5,304 nt of DNA from positions 1 to 5,304 of the forward strand of contig CAJMRU010000082.1 in NCBI GenBank assembly GCA_905215845.1, in the 5' to 3' direction. Made by a program: the position numbers and the translations under genes. Below are positions 1 through 5,294 of the stretch, piece after piece. The notes under the pieces are model-generated. The model searched no databases. It was not told the DNA's origin and saw nothing but the letters and a program-made list of their open reading frames with translations. The stretch comes from an uncultured bacterium (GTDB lineage Bacteria > Bacillota > Clostridia > TANB77 > CAG-508). Every line of letters starts with the position of its first letter. The stretch's first letter is position 1.

Positions 1-48
1 TTAAAAGATTTTATTATTTTTTATCTAATTACTATCATCTCTTTAGTT

Positions 49-714
49 TTATTTTTTAAGTTTAAAATGTATGTCTTTCATATTTGGAAAGGCATTAACT
101 AATCTTCTATGAAGCATAGATTTTTCTCTTAGTTTTTGTTTTACAAATTGTGTTATTTCTTCTGTGTTATCTTTTATTGCTTTTATTCCTTCTGCTTTTA
201 TTGCAGATACTATTCTAGATGAAACAATGTTATCTGTAATAAATATTAATAATAGTAATCCTGATATTATATGTAATCCAATATCACTAAGAGATGAATA
301 CCAACTAAAAAATATTGGGTTTGTAAAATATGATATTACCATTCCTAAAAGTCCAAATGGAATTAATGTCTCTAAGCAAATTCTTCCATTTATATTATAT
401 TTTTTATTACTGTAATCCCACCATCTTGCATGATATTTCTTCTCTAATATATAACTTGTTAAGTATTCTATTACCGAACATATAATTACAGACATAAAAA
501 ATAGTGCTATTGGATCATCTAAATATTTTTTTAATAAAATAGTTATTGCTAATGCTCCCCATCCATATATTGGACAATATGGTCCTATTAAAAATCCTCT
601 ATTTATAAATCTTTTTTCTTGTATTAACTTACAAATTACTTCCATAAGCCATCCAAAAAATGAATATGTTATGAATAGTAAAAAGTATATTTCTATTGTG
701 TGTAAAAATTCCAT
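49..714 (-). CDS. CmpB-type multi-pass membrane protein (putative ABC-transporter family, DUF1113-like)
   Basis: A 221-residue integral membrane protein with about five hydrophobic segments (roughly residues 7-27, 47-61, 69-90, 112-130 and 144-165) and a basic cytoplasmic-looking tail. Conserved motifs mark the family: FFGWLMEV (19-26), FINRGFLIGPYCPIYG (36-51), EYLTSYILE (83-91) and RWWDYS followed by NINGRICLE (97-115). These are typical of the CmpB-like 'putative ABC-transporter type IV' proteins, which are widespread in Firmicutes. Transport has been assigned to that family by name only. No ATPase partner is visible here, so the substrate and even the transport role are unproven. The ATG at 714 is preceded five bases upstream by AAGGAGGAGG, an excellent ribosome binding site, which fixes the start. 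The gene has its own promoter just after the terminator of the preceding operon, so it is probably transcribed alone. The family call is firm; the function is unknown. Confidence 0.92.
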   Translation of the reverse strand: MEFLHTIEIYFLLFITYSFFGWLMEVICKLIQEKRFINRGFLIGPYCPIYGWGALAITILLKKYLDDPIALFFMSVIICSVIEYLTSYILEKKYHARWWDYSNKKYNINGRICLETLIPFGLLGMVISYFTNPIFFSWYSSLSDIGLHIISGLLLLIFITDNIVSSRIVSAIKAEGIKAIKDNTEEITQFVKQKLREKSMLHRRLVNAFPNMKDIHFKLKK

Positions 715-719
715 ATTTT

Positions 720-729
720 CCTCCTCCTT
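720..729 (-). promoter_or_regulatory. Strong ribosome binding site for the CmpB-like gene
   Basis: Read on the minus strand this is AAGGAGGAGG, ending five bases before the ATG. It is a near-perfect anti-16S match, better than the site of any other gene in the window, and suggests efficient translation. Confidence 0.9.
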
Positions 730-739
730 AATATTCTAA

Positions 740-767
740 AGTATATCATAAATATTAAAAAAAACAA
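740..767 (-). promoter_or_regulatory. Probable sigma-A promoter (extended -10) for the CmpB-like gene
   Basis: On the minus strand TATACT (745-740) is preceded by TG one base upstream (748-747), giving an extended -10 element, TGATATACT. A weak -35 (TTGTTT, 767-762) lies 16 bases upstream. Transcription would start near 733 and give a leader of about 20 bases that includes the ribosome binding site. The position just downstream of the terminator at 769-819 fits an independent transcription unit. Such motifs are easily met by chance in AT-rich DNA. Confidence 0.5.
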
Positions 768-768
768 T

Positions 769-819
769 AAAAAAATGATAGAACTATAAATTTAAAAGTT
801 TATAATTCTATCATTTTTT
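769..819 (-). terminator. Hairpin terminator of the hydrolase/unknown-protein operon
   Basis: Arms 774-790 and 799-815 pair over 17 positions around an 8-base loop. The hairpin starts at the stop codon of the unknown-protein gene (818-820). On the minus strand it is followed by a U run (775-769) and a second U run (764-757). The one imperfect position (784/805) is a C-A mismatch in plus-strand RNA but a G-U pair in minus-strand RNA, so the structure is fully paired only when read in the direction of this operon. A T run at 814-819 means some plus-strand termination is also possible. Confidence 0.82.
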
Positions 820-1651
820 ATGATATTTTAAGAAATTCATATTCATACCCTGAAACTGTATTTGTATCATATTTATACCCTTTATAAACTCCACCATCTT
901 CATCACTTAAATCAATGTCAAGTTTTACATTACAAACAAAGTGTTCATTTAGGTTATTTATAATATTAATATTAAAACTCAAATTATAATTTATATCTTC
1001 AAGATTTACATTTGCTTCTTGTAATACTTTTCCATTGAATGATACTGTATTTGCATCACTAGATGCTGCATAATTTGTTATAATATCTTGATTCATATAT
1101 TCTAAAGTAATTGGATTTGAGCAGTCTGAGTAAAATGTAGGTTTTGAGTAATCTGTATTATCATTTTGACTATTATTCGTTATTATATTATACTCAATTT
1201 TTTCACTCTCCGGCTCTGAAATTTCTTTGTATTTAGCAAAGTCTAATGCATTTTTATAATTTACATATTGATATCCTTTATCTGAACCTGTTGTGATTTT
1301 TACATTATCTATATATAATTCTTTAACAGTGTTTTCACTTGTCATATCATATACTGTACTTGTATTATCTAAGTATATTGCAATATCTGAATATTGCAAT
1401 ATACTTAAGTCTTTTAATGATTCATTTTCGCTTTTATCAATAGCATTTGCACTGCTATATACAATTATCTTGTGTATCTTAAATATTGGATTTTTGTTTT
1501 CTTCTGCTGATTTTACAATTTGTTTTGTAAATTCTTCTCTTGCAAATACTTCTTTAAAAACTAAATCATAATATAGAAATGATGTGACACATAATATCAA
1601 TATTAATATTGTAAAAACTAATTTATGATTCTTAATTCTAATTTTTTTCAT
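818..1651 (-). CDS. Membrane-anchored exported protein of unknown function
   Basis: A 277-residue protein I cannot assign to a named family. It has a basic N-terminus, then one hydrophobic segment (about residues 11-28) with no clear cleavage site, so it is probably an N-terminal anchor with the remaining roughly 245 residues outside the cell. The outer part is rich in Asn, Asp, Ser, Tyr and alternating hydrophobic residues, suggesting beta structure. It has a variable, acidic and Asn-rich stretch near 145-172 and two cysteines (C177, C240) that could form a disulphide. I see no catalytic motif, lipobox or sorting signal. The gene begins 11 bases after the hydrolase stop codon with the site AAAAGGAGTC, so the two are one operon, and the terminator follows immediately. 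The context suggests a surface or cell-wall role, which is inference only. A perfect 17-base-pair inverted repeat lies within the gene at 1370-1407. Confidence 0.85.
   Translation of the reverse strand: MKKIRIKNHKLVFTILILILCVTSFLYYDLVFKEVFAREEFTKQIVKSAEENKNPIFKIHKIIVYSSANAIDKSENESLKDLSILQYSDIAIYLDNTSTVYDMTSENTVKELYIDNVKITTGSDKGYQYVNYKNALDFAKYKEISEPESEKIEYNIITNNSQNDNTDYSKPTFYSDCSNPITLEYMNQDIITNYAASSDANTVSFNGKVLQEANVNLEDINYNLSFNINIINNLNEHFVCNVKLDIDLSDEDGGVYKGYKYDTNTVSGYEYEFLKIS
1370..1407. repeat. Perfect 17-bp inverted repeat with 4-base loop inside a coding region
   Basis: The left arm is TAAGTATATTGCAATAT (1370-1386), the loop is CTGA (1387-1390), and the right arm (1391-1407) is the exact reverse complement. 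The inner 12 bases, ATATTGCAATAT, are themselves palindromic, so that block occurs twice (1375-1386 and 1391-1402). On the coding (minus) strand it spans codons for Leu-Ser-Ile-Leu-Gln-Tyr-Ser-Asp-Ile-Ala-Ile-Tyr-Leu (residues about 82-94) of the unknown exported protein. In mRNA it would form a 17-bp stem with a UCAG loop. Confidence 0.9.
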
Positions 1652-1656
1652 ATTGA

Positions 1657-1665
1657 CTCCTTTTA
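1657..1665 (-). promoter_or_regulatory. Ribosome binding site of the unknown-protein gene, abutting the hydrolase stop codon
   Basis: Read on the minus strand this is TAAAAGGAG: the hydrolase stop codon TAA (1665-1663) runs directly into AAGGAG, which ends five bases before the ATG at 1651. This arrangement is typical of translationally coupled genes and supports a single operon. Confidence 0.85.
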
Positions 1666-3093
1666 TTTAAGTCTATTATATAACATTTCCATATAAGAAA
1701 ATACTTTTTTGTGCCAGTCAGGATCACTAGCATATCTTTGATTAACCCCTTCTAATGTTGGTCCATTGTAATACCAAGCACTTGCAGTTTCTCCTCCATA
1801 TATTTTTGTTCCTGATGGGTTTAAGTAATATTTTACTAAAGATTTTGAAACTGTTTCTATTCCTTCTTCATATGTAGCAAAATCATATGATGATTCATAT
1901 GGTGTTTGGTCATATGAGCCATATCCAAATAAGTTATGTTTTTCTTGTGCTATTTGTGATGTTCCCCAAGCACTTTCATGTATTGCTATTGATGCTATAA
2001 ATAGTCCATTTACATTATACTTTTTATCCACATTATAAAATACTTCTGCATTACTTTCGAAAATCTTATTTGTATCATTTGGTATTCCCTTAAATATTTT
2101 TTGATAGTCTTTTAATGTTAATCCTGTTGATTTATTTAATTCCATATTTATATTAACTTTAATTAAAATTCTTTGAATTCTGTTTTTCTCTACTATATTA
2201 GGTGTTACATATGCTGATGTTAGATTTTTTGTTGGTATATATCCTTCGATATTATCAAAAGATACTTTACACCATTCTTCATTTGGTAATTCTAATAATT
2301 TTACATCCAAACTTTGTTTTATTTTAGCAACTTCTTCTGAATTATCATTTGCTTCTTTTCTTAAACTTGTATCTGTTGTTAAATATACTATATCTCCAAG
2401 ATGAATTTTTAATTTAGCTAAGAAATCTGATGTTCCTATGTCTAGTATTTCTGGTACAGGTTCTTGTGTTGTATGTTTTTCTAATATGATTTCCTCAATA
2501 AATTGTCCGTTTTCATATGTTTTTACTAAAGATACACTTTCTTTTCCTAAAGCTCCTTTTTGTAAAACAATTTGTTCTCCTCTTGGAAGAGTTGCATTTG
2601 CTTGAGATTTTATTTCAAAATCTATATTTCTTTCTTCAGATACTTGCTCTTTTACTTTTTCAAAGCTAGAATTTTCTGAAATTATTTTTTGCATATTTAA
2701 AGCTCTTCTATTTATTTCAAAGTCACTAGGTATTGTTGCTGTTTCTACTTTTTCTTTTTTGCTTTCTTCTATTTCATTTGCTGTTGATTCCTTAGAAAAT
2801 ACATCTTTAGGAAATGCAGCTATTATTATTAATATTAGAACTGAAAGAATTATGATTAGATTTGAAAGTCTTACACTTTTTTTATTTTGATGAAATGATG
2901 TTTCTTCTGATGCCATTACAACTTTTGTTTTCTTTTTAGTTGGCTTGGTTGGCTTTTTTCTAGCTTTAGTACTAGTAGTTTTTACTTGTGCTTCTTGCTG
3001 TGTATATCTAATTTGTTGTAATTCTTTGAATACTTCTGATAAGTTTCTTTCATCTTTATTATTTGTTATAGATTCTTCTTTATCTTTTAACAC
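1663..3093 (-). CDS. Membrane-anchored cell-wall hydrolase: G5, SH3-like and glucosaminidase domains
   Basis: Predicted N-acetylglucosaminidase that cleaves the glycan strands of peptidoglycan. The open frame extends to an ATG at 3126 (487 codons, used for numbering here). I prefer the GTG at 3093 (codon 12, 476 residues), because GAGGG lies 7 bases before it and the promoter would start transcription at about 3124. Domains: a cytoplasmic N-terminus with a Lys/Pro-rich stretch (about 55-68); one membrane segment (about 88-105); a charged linker; a G5-like domain (about 168-231, with RGEQ, QKGALGKE, ENGQ and a closing IGT); a bacterial SH3-like domain (about 238-304, closing with WCKV and EGYIP), probably wall-binding; and a C-terminal glucosaminidase domain (about 345-487). 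That domain carries HESAWGTS (383-390), with E384 the likely catalytic acid, then NLFGYG (398-403) and YASDPDW (465-471). It is a type II membrane protein, so the hydrolase domain is outside. It is the first gene of a two-gene operon. Confidence 0.93.
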   Translation of the reverse strand: MLKDKEESITNNKDERNLSEVFKELQQIRYTQQEAQVKTTSTKARKKPTKPTKKKTKVVMASEETSFHQNKKSVRLSNLIIILSVLILIIIAAFPKDVFSKESTANEIEESKKEKVETATIPSDFEINRRALNMQKIISENSSFEKVKEQVSEERNIDFEIKSQANATLPRGEQIVLQKGALGKESVSLVKTYENGQFIEEIILEKHTTQEPVPEILDIGTSDFLAKLKIHLGDIVYLTTDTSLRKEANDNSEEVAKIKQSLDVKLLELPNEEWCKVSFDNIEGYIPTKNLTSAYVTPNIVEKNRIQRILIKVNINMELNKSTGLTLKDYQKIFKGIPNDTNKIFESNAEVFYNVDKKYNVNGLFIASIAIHESAWGTSQIAQEKHNLFGYGSYDQTPYESSYDFATYEEGIETVSKSLVKYYLNPSGTKIYGGETASAWYYNGPTLEGVNQRYASDPDWHKKVFSYMEMLYNRLK

Positions 3094-3100
3094 ATATATT

Positions 3101-3110
3101 CCCTCACTTT
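3101..3110 (-). promoter_or_regulatory. Ribosome binding site that decides a GTG start for the hydrolase
   Basis: Read on the minus strand this is AAAGTGAGGG, with GAGGG (3105-3101) seven bases before GTG at 3093-3091. Neither upstream in-frame ATG (3126 or 3114) has a comparable site. The first of them would lie at or before the predicted transcription start. Confidence 0.65.
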
Positions 3111-3130
3111 CCATAATAATATACATTCAT

Positions 3131-3159
3131 ATTATACAATATTAAAATTTTTCTGTCTA
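3131..3159 (-). promoter_or_regulatory. Near-consensus sigma-A promoter of the hydrolase operon
   Basis: On the minus strand the -35 is TAGACA (3159-3154), five of six consensus bases. The spacer is exactly 17 bases and the -10 is a perfect TATAAT (3136-3131). Transcription should begin near 3124, leaving a leader of about 30 bases before the GTG start. Confidence 0.7.
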
Positions 3160-3211
3160 CAAATTTTGATAAAATTCAAATGGGAATTTTAGAGAATTAT
3201 TTGTATTTTGG

Positions 3212-3258
3212 CTATTTATAAAAAAAAGTGTAATTTAATAGCTTTTTTTGTTAAATAG
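3212..3258. repeat. Imperfect 17-bp inverted repeat in the divergent control region
   Basis: The left arm is CTATTTATAAAAAAAAG (3212-3228). The right arm (3242-3258) is its reverse complement at 15 of 17 positions, with two adjacent mismatches in the middle (3219/3251 and 3220/3250), around a 13-base spacer. A second, mutually exclusive pairing, GCTATT (3211-3216) with AATAGC (3237-3242), runs straight into seven T's (3243-3249) and would look like a weak plus-strand terminator. The element lies between the two divergent promoters and outside both predicted transcripts, so a DNA-level role such as a protein-binding site is as likely as an RNA role. Confidence 0.6.
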
Positions 3259-3284
3259 TTCTTTACTAAATATCTACAAATCCC

Positions 3285-3312
3285 TTGCAAAATCTGTAAA
3301 ATAGTATATAAT
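3285..3312 (+). promoter_or_regulatory. Probable sigma-A promoter of the rnc operon
   Basis: TTGCAA (3285-3290, four of six consensus bases) is separated by 16 bases from a perfect TATAAT (3307-3312). Transcription would start near 3319, about 18 bases before the TTG start codon at 3337. A leader that short leaves no room for a large 5' hairpin of the kind used for RNase III self-cleavage of its own message in E. coli. Confidence 0.6.
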
Positions 3313-3322
3313 ATTGGAAGTT

Positions 3323-3331
3323 AAGAGGTGA
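3323..3331 (+). promoter_or_regulatory. Ribosome binding site that favours a TTG start for rnc
   Basis: AAGAGGTGA matches the anti-16S sequence well and ends five bases before TTG at 3337. The upstream in-frame GTG (3328-3330) lies inside this site, so it is more likely part of the ribosome binding site than the start codon. The only site for that GTG would be a poor GGAAG (3316-3320), at the predicted transcription start. Confidence 0.7.
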
Positions 3332-3336
3332 AAATT

Positions 3337-4011
3337 TTGAATATAGAACAAGCAGAAATAGAAATAGGTTATACTTTTAAAAATAAAGATTTATTAAAAA
3401 ATGCTTTTACACATACTTCTTATGCTTATGAAAAAAATGTAAATAGTAATGAAAAATTAGAATTTCTTGGTGATAGTATTTTAGAATTTATATCAAGTAA
3501 GTTTTTATATAATAATTATACAAATTTACACGAAGGAGAAATGACTAAGGTTAGAGCTACTGTAGTATGTGAAAAAAGCTTATATAAAATTGCTAAAAAA
3601 CATAACTTTGGTGAATTTTTATTTTTAGGAAAATCTGAAATTGTAAATGGTGGAAAAAATAGACCAGCTATACTTGCAGATAGTGTTGAAGCTGTAATTG
3701 CCGCTATGTACTTAGATGGTGGTTTAGATGTTGCTGAAAAATTTATTATTGAAAATTTAAAAGATGAGATTAAACTTGCTACAATTCATGTTGGTGATAA
3801 AGATTATAAAACTGTTTTACAAGAAAAATTACAAGAACATGGTGATGTTAAAATTTCTTATGAAATTATAAGTGAATCAGGGCCAGACCATGATAAAAGT
3901 TTTGAAGCTCAAGTAATTTTTAATGGTAAAGTTTTAGCAAATGGAAATGGCAAAAGTAAAAAAAGTGCTGAGATGCAAGCTGCAAAAAAAGCTTTAGAAA
4001 ATTTAAAATAG
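3337..4011 (+). CDS. rnc: Ribonuclease III
   Basis: Endoribonuclease that cuts double-stranded RNA, acting in the cytoplasm on rRNA precursors, structured mRNAs and sense-antisense duplexes. With the preferred TTG start the protein has 224 residues; the frame also allows a GTG at 3328 (227 residues, numbering used here). The catalytic domain (about 5-150) carries the signature NEKLEFLGDSIL (41-52), giving the metal-binding residues E42, E45 and D49, with D118 and E121 in ADSVEA as the other catalytic acids. The C-terminal double-stranded-RNA-binding domain (about 159-227) begins DYKTVLQEKLQ and ends with the lysine-rich KSKKSAEMQAAKKAL helix. Length and all key residues are normal for the family. 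It has its own promoter and is followed 15 bases later by the radical SAM gene. In many Firmicutes rnc follows acpP; here it is the first gene of its unit, divergent from a cell-wall hydrolase. Confidence 0.97.
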   Translation: MNIEQAEIEIGYTFKNKDLLKNAFTHTSYAYEKNVNSNEKLEFLGDSILEFISSKFLYNNYTNLHEGEMTKVRATVVCEKSLYKIAKKHNFGEFLFLGKSEIVNGGKNRPAILADSVEAVIAAMYLDGGLDVAEKFIIENLKDEIKLATIHVGDKDYKTVLQEKLQEHGDVKISYEIISESGPDHDKSFEAQVIFNGKVLANGNGKSKKSAEMQAAKKALENLK

Positions 4012-4026
4012 AAAAGAGGTAAATCT

Positions 4027-5112
4027 ATGAAACATCAATATATAATTCCTATATTTGTGCCACATTTAGGTTGTCCAAATGATTGTATTTTTTGTAACCA
4101 AAAATCAATTAGTGGTCAAAAAAAGAATATGACAAAAGAAGAAGCAAAAAACATAATAGATAATTACCTAAATAACTTAAATGATTCAGATGCATTAATT
4201 GAAATAGCATTTTTCGGTGGTAGTTTTACAGCTATTAATGAAAATTTACAAAATGAATTATTAGAACTTGCATATACATATGTTAAAGAAGGAAAAGTTG
4301 AAAGTATAAGAATTTCTACTAGACCTGATTACATAGATAAAAATATTTTAAAAAGACTAAAAAAATATAAGGTAAAAACAATTGAATTGGGTGTACAATC
4401 TGCAAACGATTTCGTTCTAAAAAGAGCAAATAGAGGTCATACTTTTGAAGATGTTAAAAAAGCTTCTAAGTTAATTAGATGGTATGGTTTTAGGTTAGGT
4501 CATCAAATGATGGTTGGACTACCTGAAAGTACAAGGCAAGATGAAATAAATACTGCAAAAGCTTTAATAAAATTAAAACCTAAGATGGTTAGAATATATC
4601 CTGTTTTAGTTGTAAAAAATACTAAATTAGAAAAAGAATATGAAAGTGGTATTTATAAGGCTTTACCTTTACCACAAGCAGTTGAAACTTGTAAACAACT
4701 TGTTAGAATGTTTTCTGATAAAAATATTGATATAATACGAGTTGGTTTGCAAAATACTGATGAGATTTCAGACCCATCAAGTGAAAAAAGTGAAGTTGTT
4801 GCCGGACCATATCACCCAGCTTTTAGACAACTTGTTGAATCTGGTTTGTGGTATGATGCTATTGTTGAAAAAATCAAAAAATTAAATGTTAAAGTAAAAG
4901 AAGTTCAAGTTACTGTAAATCCTTTAGATGTTAATAATGTTATTGGTCATAAAAAAGATAATGTATTGAAACTAAAAGAATTTTACGATGTAGATTTGGT
5001 TTTGAAACAAGATTCTAATATTAAGCAAGGTAAGTCTAAAATTGATATTACTAAAACTTATGCTGATTTTTTGGAAGAAAACCAAGCTAAAAAAGAAGTG
5101 GTTAAAAAATAA
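4027..5112 (+). CDS. Elp3-like radical SAM protein without the acetyltransferase domain
   Basis: A 361-residue radical S-adenosylmethionine enzyme. The iron-sulphur cluster motif is C16-x3-C20-x2-C23 (in GCPNDCIFC). Family features follow: AFFGGSFTAI (61-70) as the SAM-contacting glycine motif, STRPDYI (97-103), ELGVQSAND (120-128), GHQMMVGLPEST (158-169) and VAGPYHPAFRQLVESG (258-273). The closest known relatives are Elp3-type proteins, in which the radical SAM core works with a C-terminal acetyltransferase domain to modify wobble uridines in tRNA. Here the chain ends at 361 residues with a lysine-rich tail and no acetyltransferase motif. This short form, sitting next to rnc, is common in Clostridia, so it is probably normal, not truncated. 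Its substrate is not known to me. AGAGGT (4015-4020) lies six bases before the ATG and only 15 bases separate it from rnc, so the two are one operon. Confidence 0.95.
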   Translation: MKHQYIIPIFVPHLGCPNDCIFCNQKSISGQKKNMTKEEAKNIIDNYLNNLNDSDALIEIAFFGGSFTAINENLQNELLELAYTYVKEGKVESIRISTRPDYIDKNILKRLKKYKVKTIELGVQSANDFVLKRANRGHTFEDVKKASKLIRWYGFRLGHQMMVGLPESTRQDEINTAKALIKLKPKMVRIYPVLVVKNTKLEKEYESGIYKALPLPQAVETCKQLVRMFSDKNIDIIRVGLQNTDEISDPSSEKSEVVAGPYHPAFRQLVESGLWYDAIVEKIKKLNVKVKEVQVTVNPLDVNNVIGHKKDNVLKLKEFYDVDLVLKQDSNIKQGKSKIDITKTYADFLEENQAKKEVVKK

Positions 5113-5235
5113 GAAAAGTATCGAAGCTACATAAGTAAAGCTATCGCGAGTCTTTTAAAATGTAACTTTTACTTGTTGTATACGGAAAAATCTTATATAT
5201 GGTCAAGATAAAAGCTGATTTTTCCTATACAATAA
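5113..5235 (+). other. Structured gene-free tail with competing stem-loops
   Basis: No gene is supported here. Three pairings can be drawn. H1 is CGAAGCT (5122-5128) with AGCTATCG (5139-5146), seven pairs with one bulged A. H2 is 5128-5140 with 5166-5180, about twelve pairs centred on AAGTAAA/TTTACTT, with two bulges and one G-U. H3 is 5173-5192 with 5217-5235, centred on GTATA(C)GGAAAAATC and GATTTTTCCTATAC, with one bulged C. H1 and H2 exclude each other, and H2 partly excludes the base of H3. The start of the stretch is richer in G and C than its surroundings (AAGCT, GCTATCGCGAG). It could be the 3' untranslated region of the rnc operon, a small RNA, or a leader for a gene beyond the window. 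It matches no riboswitch or small-RNA class that I recognise. Confidence 0.45.
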
Positions 5236-5294
5236 AAAAATTGTTCAATTATTTTATATAGTAAATCTTATAATAAAATAATTGAACGGTTTTT
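5236..5294. terminator. Long hairpin terminator, possibly bidirectional
   Basis: GTTCAATTATTTTAT (5243-5257) pairs perfectly with 5273-5287 around a 15-base loop. The stem extends outward through two G-U pairs (5241-5242 with 5288-5289) and five A-U pairs (5236-5240 with 5290-5294). TTTTT (5290-5294) and ATTTTG follow on the plus strand, while the A run at 5234-5240 gives a T run on the minus strand. It closes the rnc operon, or the structured element before it, and may also stop a convergent gene arriving from the right. Confidence 0.82.

Noticed and set aside
1..48. Possible terminator or small gene after the CmpB-like gene.
   Set aside because: Only a poor imperfect pairing and a five-codon frame (ATG at 38-36) can be drawn, and the sequence is cut by the window edge.
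164..415. Plus-strand open frame of 83 codons.
   Set aside because: It is antisense to the well-supported CmpB-like gene, has no ribosome binding site, and its product resembles no known protein.
1293..1571. Plus-strand open frame of 92 codons with a hydrophobic product.
   Set aside because: It lies wholly antisense to the unknown exported protein's gene, and its hydrophobic look follows from the complementary codons. No start signal is visible.
1869..1916. CATATG repeated four times at 12- and 15-base spacing, resembling a tandem operator array.
   Set aside because: It lies inside the glucosaminidase domain, and each copy comes from a Ser/Pro/Thr-Tyr-Asp/Glu/Gly codon run, so protein sequence explains it.
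2945..3145. Plus-strand open frame of 66 codons reaching into the divergent region.
   Set aside because: It is antisense to the N-terminal coding region of the hydrolase and has no supporting start signal.
3120..3170. Possible WalR-type box upstream of the hydrolase, as expected for some wall-hydrolase genes.
   Set aside because: The TGTAGA and TGTATA hexamers present do not form the required direct repeat with 5-base spacing.
5199..5261. A 20-codon frame beginning Met-Val-Lys-Ile-Lys, a possible leader peptide before the terminator.
   Set aside because: There is no ribosome binding site at the right distance, and it runs through the arms of two hairpins. RNA structure accounts for the sequence better.
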